Of a DNA stretch of 64,000 nt, positions 1 to 10,700 are shown piece by piece (position 1 is the first letter of the stretch; each line of letters opens with the position of its first letter). The stretch is from Chitinophaga barathri (GTDB lineage: Bacteria; Bacteroidota; Bacteroidia; Chitinophagales; Chitinophagaceae): NCBI RefSeq assembly GCF_003807585.1, contig NZ_RMBX01000010.1, positions 124,001 to 188,000 of the forward strand, given 5' to 3'. The notes beneath the pieces were generated by a model. That model was not told the DNA's origin. It searched no databases and worked only from the letters and a program-made list of their open reading frames with translations. A program made the translations under genes and the position numbers.

Positions 1-236
1 CCCCGATCTTCATGGCCATTGGTGATGCGGACGGCGTACGGTATGAGCATGCACTGGAACTGTTCCGTGCCAAAGGCGGCGGGAAAATGGGGGACTTACA
101 CGGGCTGCCCGCATCCCGCCTTGCCATATTACCGGGAACCACGCATATAGGGATGATGCAGCGGACGGATCTGCTGATACCCATGATCACCGATTTCCTG
201 GATTCAGACCTGAATACAGCTCCGCCTACTTTTTAA
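1..236 (+). CDS. Alpha/beta hydrolase, C-terminal fragment (5' end outside window)
   Basis: The reading frame is open from the left edge and ends at a TAA at 234-236, so only about the last 77 residues are present. They include an IGDADGV-type acid loop and a PGTTHIGMM segment that supplies the catalytic histidine, followed by a final helix. This is the usual C-terminal layout of a small alpha/beta hydrolase, with Asp in the acid loop and His near the C terminus. The nucleophile region lies outside the window, so substrate and activity cannot be judged. A strong hairpin terminator follows 25 bases downstream. Confidence 0.75.
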   Translation, partial: PIFMAIGDADGVRYEHALELFRAKGGGKMGDLHGLPASRLAILPGTTHIGMMQRTDLLIPMITDFLDSDLNTAPPTF

Positions 237-260
237 AAACCTTGTTACCATACAACACAA

Positions 261-296
261 AGCCGCACAGAACTTATTATCTGTGCGGCTTTTTTA
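261..296 (+). terminator. Rho-independent terminator of the hydrolase gene
   Basis: A perfect 10-bp stem (AGCCGCACAG / CTGTGCGGCT) with a 10-base loop is followed by a run of T. It lies 25 bases after the stop codon of the hydrolase fragment and before a convergent gene. Confidence 0.85.
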
Positions 297-321
297 AATT
301 AATCCGGAAGACTATTATCGC

Positions 322-1023
322 CTAAGCTGAAAGATGCGGGTATTGTTCATAAAACTTCTTTTTGAAATACCTGCCCATCAGGCCGAATTTCCCCTGAAGG
401 TCGCCCATGCCCTGTACTTTCATAATACCTTCCCCGTAAAGGGCCGATTCAGGCGGGCGGCGTACTTCGCCGTAGTAGATCACGTCGGTGTTATTACCTT
501 CAATGTCCATGCTCATTTTCAAGGGTTTCTGTCCCATAACGGACGAAAGGCGGGTTACTTTTTCGGCATTGGTTATGGCGGCGGTTTTGGCGCTGAGTAG
601 GCGGAAACGGTCAAAGATGAGGTGTTCTTTGGCTTCGCCCTCTTCGAAGAACAGATAATGCAGGTTGTCACCGCTCAGTACCAGGTAAGCCGCATTGTCG
701 GCCTCATGATAACGCGCTTTTACGCCCACCATGGCCCAGGCGGCGGTTTTGGCGGCTGTGGCGGCGGCGGATTTCATTTTGTTGCCCACCGTGGTGATGT
801 AGGCGCATTGAGTAAAGGCATCCACCGGCGCGCCCTGCATTTGTTCTTTAAGTGCCAGGAAATGACTTCTCATGAGCTCGTCCTGTATGTGCGGGGCCTG
901 GGCCAGGGCATCGTCCCCGGCATATTTTTGCCGGGTGGCTTTGTATTTTTTCATGTAAAAGACCATGAACACGCCATAGGCCACAGCGACGAGAATGATA
1001 ATGGTGATAACAGTAGATGACAT
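322..1023 (-). CDS. Single-pass membrane protein of unknown function
   Basis: Encodes 233 residues starting at MSSTVITIII. The frame stays open further upstream to 1179, but that extension overlaps the neighbouring small gene and is not hydrophobic, while the chosen start gives an N-terminal membrane helix (about residues 4-23) ending in MKKYK. The rest is a soluble domain of about 200 residues, probably cytoplasmic by the positive-inside rule, containing a cluster of Ala-rich helices and no motif that I recognise. It lies 34 bases downstream of a second small membrane protein on the same strand, so the two are probably co-transcribed. I cannot assign a function. Confidence 0.7.
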   Translation of the reverse strand: MSSTVITIIILVAVAYGVFMVFYMKKYKATRQKYAGDDALAQAPHIQDELMRSHFLALKEQMQGAPVDAFTQCAYITTVGNKMKSAAATAAKTAAWAMVGVKARYHEADNAAYLVLSGDNLHYLFFEEGEAKEHLIFDRFRLLSAKTAAITNAEKVTRLSSVMGQKPLKMSMDIEGNNTDVIYYGEVRRPPESALYGEGIMKVQGMGDLQGKFGLMGRYFKKKFYEQYPHLSA

Positions 1024-1057
1024 GCTGAAATGCTTGAGGTGGTTAATAATACAGAGG

Positions 1058-1333
1058 TTATACCTTTTTCGATTCAACGATCTTGTCTTTGTTTCCTTCA
1101 TCATCTTTATCGACAATGAGGAAAAAACAACCGGCGATACCGATAACGGCGGTGATAACTGCCGCGATAATCTTACCAAAAATGCCGGTCATGACTGAAG
1201 CGATGAGAATGACAATGCGGAACTGCCTGCCCTGGAGGTGGTCGATATTATACATGGTGTATGCCAGGTAGCCGCATACGGCAAGGAAGATCAGCGCTTC
1301 ACCTATTTTTAGTATAGAACGCGTTACCGTCAT
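1058..1333 (-). CDS. Small membrane protein, unknown function
   Basis: A 91-residue protein with three hydrophobic segments (about residues 10-28, 39-52 and 53-74) and a charged, Lys/Asp/Glu-rich C-terminal tail. The ATG is followed by a short basic stretch (TRSILK), typical of an inner-membrane protein. It is first in a probable two-gene operon with the membrane protein ending at 322. No family recognised. The DNA between this gene and the adhesin start at 1701 is a divergent intergenic region. Confidence 0.65.
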   Translation of the reverse strand: MTVTRSILKIGEALIFLAVCGYLAYTMYNIDHLQGRQFRIVILIASVMTGIFGKIIAAVITAVIGIAGCFFLIVDKDDEGNKDKIVESKKV

Positions 1334-1700
1334 AGTTTTTCATATGGTTTTAGTTACGGCCCTAAAACTACGAAGTACCGGTATCCCGGGAGTGGCCATT
1401 CGATATTCGCCGGGGATATTTCCATATTCGTTGAAAATATGACCGGATTTAGAAGGGGAGGGGAATTTTGACCTGCGGGAAGGCTTGTAGTATTCGTACT
1501 ACAAAGAAATTCAATAACAACATCTAATTTTGCCTCCATCCCATGCAAATGTGATTGTATATGTCCTGACCGATTAACCAAACCCAGATCCTATGTAAAC
1601 ATTTTACTTACCCGGAAACATTGCAGCCTATACATAATAGTCGTCATCCTTCTATACAGGATGGCCTGACTTCTTTTTGTTCCTCATATCCCGTATTAGA
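1334..1700. other. Divergent intergenic region, no gene recognised
   Basis: This 367-base gap separates the membrane protein operon from the adhesin gene. A 75-codon frame on the minus strand (1354-1581) has no hydrophobic, repeat or compositional feature suggesting a real protein. The region must hold promoters for both directions, but I found no exact TAnnTTTG box at a convincing distance from either start. Confidence 0.5.
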
Positions 1701-4700
1701 ATGAAAAAACTAATCCTGTTCAGTATTCTCGCATTATTTGTGTCCCGTTCCTATGCAGACGACTACTATTGGGTAGGCGGCTCCGGCAGTTGGAGTGAGA
1801 TCACCCATTGGTCCTCCACTTCAGGCGGCGTACCTAATAAATCAATCGTACCGAGTACCGGCGATGATGTGTATTTTGATGCGAACAGCGGCCTGATCGC
1901 TGGTTCCGTTGTAACTTTCCCCACCTCCGGCCATGCGGTTTGCCGCAACATGTCGTGGGTGGGCGTTACTACCGCCGCCATCTTCAGGAACAACGGCTCT
2001 TTCCAGTTGCAGATAAACGGCAACCTGGAGCTCTCCGCCACTGTGAAGTATGCGATGACGACCATCAATTTTCTCAACCCAACTGCCGGCCCGAACAATG
2101 TCACCTACCGGACAAACGGTGCGGTAAGGCTCGCTGCGAACTTGTATAACAATTTCATCGTCAATAAACCCGGCGGCTCGCTCACTTTGCTGGACGGGAT
2201 GACCGCAAATTTGGGCACCAGTAATCTTGTACTGGCTGAAGGAACATTGAATCTGTCCGGGCAGACCCACGTATTCGGGAGTTTATCGGCGGGTGGTGCT
2301 ACTGTCAGGAGCGTGAACATCAGCAATTCCACGATTACGCTCACCGGTACCTGGGAAACCAGGGGCACGAACATCACACTGAATGCTACGGGCTCTACCG
2401 TCACTGCTGACATGTTCCACTCGGCGGGCCTTACGTTCGCGAAAGTGATCGCGGAAAGGAATAACCCGGATATGGATATCAGCGGCAATACGTTCGCGGA
2501 GCTGATACTCAATGCCGAGGAGGCAAACATAGGAACCCAGCGTATAGGCGCGAACAATACGATCGCACGCCTTGAGTTTAAGGGCGGCGGCCGGCTTGCG
2601 GGCGCGGGCAACGTAATCGGCGAACTGGTGCTGGCGCCGGGGAAAGGTTATATTTTCCACGGCAACAATACGATCAATACCAGCATGCTGGCGAATACGC
2701 CGGACTGTGATGCACTGGGAGAACTAAGGGGCATTGATGCGAATGCGAGGCTTACCTTTGGGCCAGGCGCTACGGCCGATATACGGAACGTTTTTATGAC
2801 GAGCCTCACTGCCGCAGGCAGCATTGTACCTATTACAGTTGTGGGGGTAGATGGAGGCAGCAATACAGGCTTCAATATTCAGCCGCGGGCGGCCGGCAAT
2901 GCCACCTTGTACTGGGTAGGCGGCGGCGGCGAGTGGAACGACAAGGCTCACTGGAGCGCCACCAGCGGCGGCGCGGGCGGCGCCTGCGTACCGTTTATGA
3001 CGGACAATGTGGTGTTCGACGCAAACAGCGGTTTTACCAGTGCCAGCAAAACGGTTATTTTAACATCTACCTCCTGGTGCCGCGACATGACCTGGACGAA
3101 TGTGGCGAATTCCCCCATTTTTTCGACGAATGGGTACCCGATGGAGATCTGGGGCTCGGTGGAGCTGGATCCTACGCTGACCCTGCAGGCGGTATCCACT
3201 CAATATGTAAGGGATTTCATCACGATAAAAGGCAGTGAAGCTACTACCTTTACTGCCAAAGGATGTAAGCTGGGCAACCCCTTGTTTAATATCGACAAAA
3301 CAGGCCCGAACGGCGGAGTGACCCTCACCGACAATATCGCGTTCCCTGCCTGTAGCCTGAGAGTAGCCAGCGGTAAACTCCTGATGCCCGGGCGCACTGT
3401 AAATATTGCGGAATTCAGAAGCCAGACCAACACGGTCCGTACCATAGACTTTAGTAATGCCACGATCACTGTGGACGGCTGGGCACTGGACGAAAGGAAC
3501 GTCACTTCCCTGAATAATGGTGCCGGTTCGTTTATCACTGCCAAGACTTACTTTACTGCAAATGGCCTTACCTACCCGAAAGTGCATTGCGATGCCATCC
3601 AGAACACGGTGAACATCTACGACAACACCACTATCGGTGAGCTGGTGTTTACCAATACCAGCCCAAGCACCTTGCTCATTGCATTGAACGGCAATAATAA
3701 TATTGGCACGCTCGATATCCGTGGCGGCCGCGTCCATATCCGGGGCTTTAATACGATCAACAACCTGCTGCTGACCCCTTCACGTATTTATTATTTCCGG
3801 GGCACCCAGACCATCACCGGCCTGATGCGCTTCAACAACCCGGCATGTAATGGCCTGGGTGAAATAAGGGATTTTGAAGGCACCGGGGCTACACTCAACT
3901 TTGGGCCTTCCTCCACACGGGATTTTGATAATGTGTATTTACAGAATATCACCGCTACCGGCAGCGGCGTCCCTATCTCCGTGGCGGGCGCGGATGCGGG
4001 CGGCAATACAGGTTTTAATATCACGCCTTCCGCGGCTGGCCCGCGTTACTGGGTAGGCGGTTCCGGCAACTGGAACGAATCCGCCCACTGGAGCACTACC
4101 AGCGGCGGCCCTGGAGGCGCTTGTGTGCCCACCGTAGCGAACGACGTATATTTCAACGCAAACAGCTTTACTGCCGGTAGCAGCACCGTTACCATTTCAG
4201 AGGGTAACGCTTATTGCCGGAATATGGATTGGACCGGCGCCGCATTTTCGCCTGTCTTTTCTAAAGCAAGCAACAATCTCTATATGGAGATATGGGGGAA
4301 TCTTACGCTGAACAATGCGGTAACTATCAATGCACAGCTGCTTCCCACCGGGACCACGAACAGTACCTTTACTTCCAACGGCAACGCATTGGGTAACCTG
4401 GATTTTCTTTTGACCAAATCGGTGGGGTATTCGTTCCGTTTCATGGACAATTTCTCCAATCCCCGGACCAGGATAGATATCAGGGGTGGCGGCCTTGATC
4501 TGAGCGGCCGTACGATAACATTGGACGCGATAAGCGACGGGAACCAGAACGGTGCCACCAGTATAAACATCACCAATACCACTGTCAATGCGGGAGCCTG
4601 GGAATACCAGGGGGGCAACAAGTCGTTGCAGGCTGTGGGCTCAATCATAAACACCTCCGGGTATTTCGTGGCAGACGATGCTGCTTACAACAAAATAAGC

Positions 4701-7700
4701 ACTGGCGCTACCGCATCGTCGTCTATAAGCCTCCTCAGAATATCCGCAACAGAGATTATTTTCACTCATCCCTCTGCTGCATCAGAGGCCCGTATTTATA
4801 GCGGTAATACCATTGGCAAGCTGGAGTTCAAAGGAAAAGGGTACATCGCCGGACCGGGTAATATCATAGATACGCTGATCTTTTCTCCTGGTAAGCAGTA
4901 TGTCTTCTACAGCGGCTCCAATACCATCATCACCAAAGAATGGTTTGGCAGTGGTACACCCTGTAACCTGACAGAGATTACCAGTTCAGCTGGCACCCCC
5001 TTTACCGTTACTAAAACGGCAGGCGAAGTGAATTTTGATTATGTGAGGCTACGCAATATAACAGCGGCGGGCATTACACCGTTCAAAGCGCTGGAACACA
5101 GCGAAGATCTCACGGGTAATACGAACTGGAGCATTGCGCCGTATAACGGCTCAACACCTATCCTCGGTCTCGGGCCGGATATCACGCTTTGTGCAAATGA
5201 ATTCCCGTATACATTAAATACAGACGGCTTCTTTGCCTCACCGCTGGCTTCCTTCTTATGGACCGGCGGCAGCACGGGAAAAACGCTGGTAGTCAATGGC
5301 CCCGGCACCTACAGCGTAACGGTAAGTTACCCTGATGGCTGTAGCCGCACCGATGCGATCACCATCACCCGCAGCGATGTGGTGATAGCTCCCATCACGG
5401 GCACTGCCAGCGTGTGCGTTGGCAATACGACACCGCTCGCCACTACCACGCCCGGCGGCACATGGAGCACCAACGCCGCCACGATCGCTACCGTAAGTAC
5501 CACCGGCGTAGTAACCGGCATTGCAGCGGGCACGGCTACCATCACTTATACCTTTACCAATGGCGACGGCTGTACCGGTACGCAAACACGCATAGTGACT
5601 GTAAATGCCCTGCCAGTGGTAAATGCCATCACCGGCACTCTCACCTTATTTGAAGGCGGCACTACCGCGCTTTCCAACACCACGCCCGGCGGCTTATGGT
5701 CCACCGGCAATCCCGCCGTAGCCACAGTGAACGGCACCGGCGTTGTAACCGGCGTATCCGGCGGCACAGCGGATATTACCTATACCGTTACCAACGCGAA
5801 CGGCTGTACGGTAGCCCGCACCGTGACTGTAACGGTAGACGGGTTCTCGCCCGCCAAACGCCAGCTGAGCATTACCCAAACAGCAAACGGATCCGAACCC
5901 ACCACTAACGGCGCGTTCTCCATCCACCTGCCCACCGGCATACTTGCCGTGGAGCCTATTACAATTACTTACACGGTAGGCGGCACAGCCACCGCCCCCG
6001 GAGACTATACAGCCCTGAGCGGCACAGCCACGATCGCAACAGGCCAGAATGGTATAACCGTTCCCGTTGCCGTACAAAACGACGGGGTGATTGAAAGCAC
6101 CGAAACGGTGATCGTGACGATCAACCCCGGCACTTCCGCCAATTATACTTACACGACCGGTACAGGCAATGCCACCGTACAGATCGCGGATGACGATAAC
6201 GTTTCTGCCAACCGCATCCTGAGCGTGACGCGCCAGGGTGGGGCAAATGAACCGGCAGATGCAGGCACCTTTACGGTAGCCCTTCCAACTGGTGTACTGG
6301 CGCCTGAAGACATTACCGTTAGCTATACGCTGGGCGGTACTTCCACCAACGGGGTGGATTATGAGCTCCTGCCGGTTACTGTGGTAATCCCCGCAGGTCA
6401 GAACAATGTGGTGATCGATGTAGAGGCGAAAGATGACAAGATCATAGAAAGCATCGAGACCATTGAAATAACCCTTACCGGCGGTACCACGCCCACAGCA
6501 GGCAGCTTTACAGTAAGCGCCACCCAGGGCACCACCGTTATGAGCCAGGCCGATGACGATTCAAACATATCATTAAAGGTAATTTCCGTAACAGGCAACG
6601 GCGATGCCGGTGAACCCGGAACGAACAGCAGCTTTACGATCAGCCTGCCTGCGGGTTACACCACTTATGTGCCGGTCACGGTTACCTATGTTATAACAGG
6701 TACAGCCACGAACGGCCTGGACTATACCGGGCCTTCCACTACGGTCATCCTGCCCGCAGGCGATAATAGCGTAACGGTGCCCGTGACTGTTACAAACGAC
6801 GACCTGATCGAGCCGCTGGAAACCGTGACCATGGATGTCAGGAGTGGACGAGGTATTAACAGTGGTGGAACGACTGTCATAACATTCTTCCGCAGCACCA
6901 CCGCAGGTATCGCTACAGTGAACATCACCGATGAGGACAATACTGTCGCGAACAGGACTTTGTCCGTAACCGCGCAAAACGCCGCAGAGCCGGCCACTTC
7001 AGGCTACTTCACTGTTAGCCTGCCCTCCGGCAAACTGGCTTCAGAAGATATAACCGTCAACTATACCATATCGGGTGACGCTACACCGGGATCTGATTAT
7101 ACTGCCATCAACGCAACCGTGAAAATACTTGCCGGCAGGAATAACGTACAGGTGCCCTTGAACGTAATGGACGATCCGATCATAGAAAGTATTGAAAGGG
7201 TGACATTCTCCATTACGAATGGTACTTCCACCAATTTCACCTATACAGCGAGCGCGACCAATGGCAGCGTTGACGCTGAAATAGCAGACAATGACTTTGC
7301 AGGCAACAGCCAGGTGGTATTGCTCACCAAAGTTTCGGATGCCATGGAAGGCGGGGCCGACGGACGATACAGGCTGTCGTTCCCTCCCGGCGTAACCTCT
7401 TCCGAAGAGGTAAGGGTGAATTTTACAATAGCCGGTACAGCTGGCAATCCGTTGCCCAATACTGATTATGCCCTGAATGGCGCCAGCGCGGGCCTGATCG
7501 TGATCCCACCGAACACCAATGAAGTGTTTGTAGATGTGGACGCACTCACCGACGCGGTGGTGGAAGGACCTGAAACAGTGGTATTGACGATCACCCAGGC
7601 ACTTTCCGATTCTCATACCTATACGATAGCGCCGTCCTCCAACTCAGCGACGGTGAATATCATCGACAATACCGCGACAACTTTCAGCCAGTTGCATGTA

Positions 7701-10700
7701 ACGGCAGGCACAGCGGCATCAGAGCCTTTAGTAGGAGCAACCTTCACAGTAGGCCTTCCCCCGGGCGTTACCGCATCATTCCCGATCACGGTGGCCTATA
7801 AGCTCACCGGCTTAGCTACACCGGGTACGGACTTCCAGATGGGTACCATTGTGATACCGGCCGGAGACAACTCTGTGTCTGTTGTGATGAGTACCCTGGA
7901 TGACAAGATCATCGAAGGCCAGGAGGATGTGGTCTTTGAGATCCTTTCAGGTAGCGGTGTAGACGGCGGTACGCCGTATTATTTCACGCCGGACGCAGGC
8001 GCGAATGCTATCACGATACCCATCACGGATGATGATGTGCTTACTGCCCGGGTATTAAAAGTAACACCGGGTGCGGACGGGGCAGAGCCGGGCACGAACG
8101 GCAGCTTTACGATCAGCCTGCCGGTGGATTATACTTCAGATGAAGACATCACGCTCATGTATAATATGAGCGGTACCGCTACTGCTACCGGGGATTATAC
8201 ATTGTCCACCGTCATACTCCCTAAATTCCAGAACAGCGTAACCATACCTGTGTTGGTAACGGACGACCCGATCATTGAAGGAACAGAGACGGTGATCCTT
8301 ACACTGAATACCCCCAATGCGGGAACCGATGGCAATTTCTTCGACTATACCCGTGACGCTACTGATTTCGAGGCCACGGTGAATATTGCGGATGATGACA
8401 ATACGCCGGTCAACAGCATTGTAAAAGTCGTGAAGATCAGTGACGGGGTTGAAGGCGGTAGTACTGTCGGATTCAATTTCGAGCTTCCTGCCGGGATTGT
8501 TCCTTCAGCGCTGATAACAATTGATTATACCATAGCAGGGACTGCGGCGAACAGCACGGACTACAACGGTGCCACTGCAGGTGATTTCAGCGGAACAGCA
8601 ACAATTCCTGCGGGAAGTCTCACCGGCACCGCCATTGTGGCCAATGTTGTAAACGACCTGATCATAGAAGGTACCGAGACAGTGACCGTTACTATTACCG
8701 GACTGTCTTCCCCCGGCTTTACCTATACGATCGATCCTGTGGAAGGCACAGCCACAGCGGACATCCTTGATAATGATGACCTGGCTGCAAACCGTGTGCT
8801 GAGCGTGGAAAAAACAACCGACGCACAAGAAACATCCACCAATGGCCGGTTTACCATCAGCCTGCCCGGAGGCGCAGTTGCAGCCAACGACATTGCCGTG
8901 AATTATACGGTGAGCGGAACAGGCACCGCAGGTACGGATTATACAGACATCGGTACTTCCGTGGTAATCCCCGCCGGGCAAACCAGCGTAACGGTAGACG
9001 TGCCGGTAATAGACGATCAGTTGATTGAAACCACTGAAACCGTCGTGCTGACGATCATAGACGGCGATGCGGCTGGCATGGCATTCACCGCCAGCACCAC
9101 AGACAACGAGGCAACCGTGGACATCCTGGATAACGACAATGTTGCAGGCAACCTGATCGTAAGCGTACCGGCTACAGCCGATGCGTCTGAACCCGGGACT
9201 AACGGAACCTTTACAGTAAGCCTTCCTGCCGGTTATACCGCTACGGAAGACATTACCGTAACTTATACAACCGGCGGCACCGCCACAGCCGGCGCCGATT
9301 ACAGTACGCTGGGCAGTACCGTAGTGATACCTGCGGGGCAAACCAGTGTACAGGTAACAGTTGCCGTAACAGATGATGACATCATTGAATCTGCTGAAAC
9401 CGTAGAACTGACCATTACAGCCGCATCTTCGACCAGCTTTACGCTTCTGCCCAGCACAACCAACGGCAGCGGTACCGTACTCATCAATGACGATGAAAAC
9501 AGCAGCCCGGCGAACAGGACGCTTACCATCACCAAAGGAACGGATGCATCAGAGCCGGCGACTAACGGCAGCTTTACCATCAGCCTGCCCGCAGGCATCA
9601 GTGCTGCTGAAAATGTGACGGTGAACTATACGGTGGACGGCACCGCAACCGCCGGCGCAGACTACGTTGCCCTGAGCGGCATAGCGGTGATTTCCGCCGG
9701 GCAGAACAGTGTAAGCGTACCCGTTACTATAAGTGATGACCAGCTGATAGAAGTGACCGAAACCGTACGAGCTACGATCACCAGTGCCGGCTCCGCCAGC
9801 TTCACGTTTACCGCCAGCGGCAATGCAACGGTGGATATAACGGACGATGAAAGCACCCTGCCCGCGAACTTCACGGTGACTATCGCGAAAGGCGCGGATG
9901 CGGCTGAACCGGGCACCAATGGAAACCTGATCATCAGTCTGCCCATAGGCATCGCTGTTTCGGAAGACGTAACGGTGAATTATACTGTAAGCGGCACCGC
10001 TGCGGTTGGCAGCGACTACACCGCTCTTAGCGGATCGGTGATCATACCCGCAGGGCAGAACTCCGTATCCGTACCCGTAATGGTGGCGGATGACAATATC
10101 ATAGAAACAACAGAAACAGTCATTACCACCCTCGCCGGTGGAAGCAGCACCAGCTTTACTTTCACCGGTACCGGCAACGAAACGGTCAATATCACAGACA
10201 ATGATAACACCCCGGTAAACATAGCGCTGAGCATCACCAAGCTGAACGATGCCTCAGAACCGGGTACAGCGGGCCGCGTCAATATCGAATTGCTTGCTGG
10301 TATTACCACCACAGAAGACATCACCGTAACCTATACCATCGCCGGCACTGCTACAGCGGATGTGGATTATGCAGCGCTGACAGGCACGGCCATCATTCCC
10401 GCCGGTCAAAGCAGTGTAATGGTACCGGTTTCCGTGACGGACGACCAGGTGATCGAGCAACTGGAAACAGTAATGCTTACCCTCACCGGCGGAACAAGTG
10501 CCAGCTTCGCCTTTACAGGCAGCGGCAATGTGACTGTCAATATATCGGACGATGACAATACGCCGGCAAACCTGGTATTGAACGTTATCAGCAACGGCAC
10601 CGCGGCAGAGCCGAATGTACCGGGCAGCTTTACGATCTCGCTCCCGGCCGGCATCACCGCTACGGAAGACATCACCGTTAGTTATGCAGCTGGCGGTACC

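Noticed and set aside
1354..1581. 75-codon minus-strand frame in the gap before the adhesin
   Set aside because: No hydrophobic, motif or compositional support; it lies in the expected promoter region of two divergent units.
8505..9341. Long minus-strand open frame (278 codons) inside the adhesin gene, with many similar ones nearby
   Set aside because: It is the antisense of the repetitive Calx-beta region; composition is Gly/Tyr/Cys-rich without fold pattern, and similar frames recur at each repeat.
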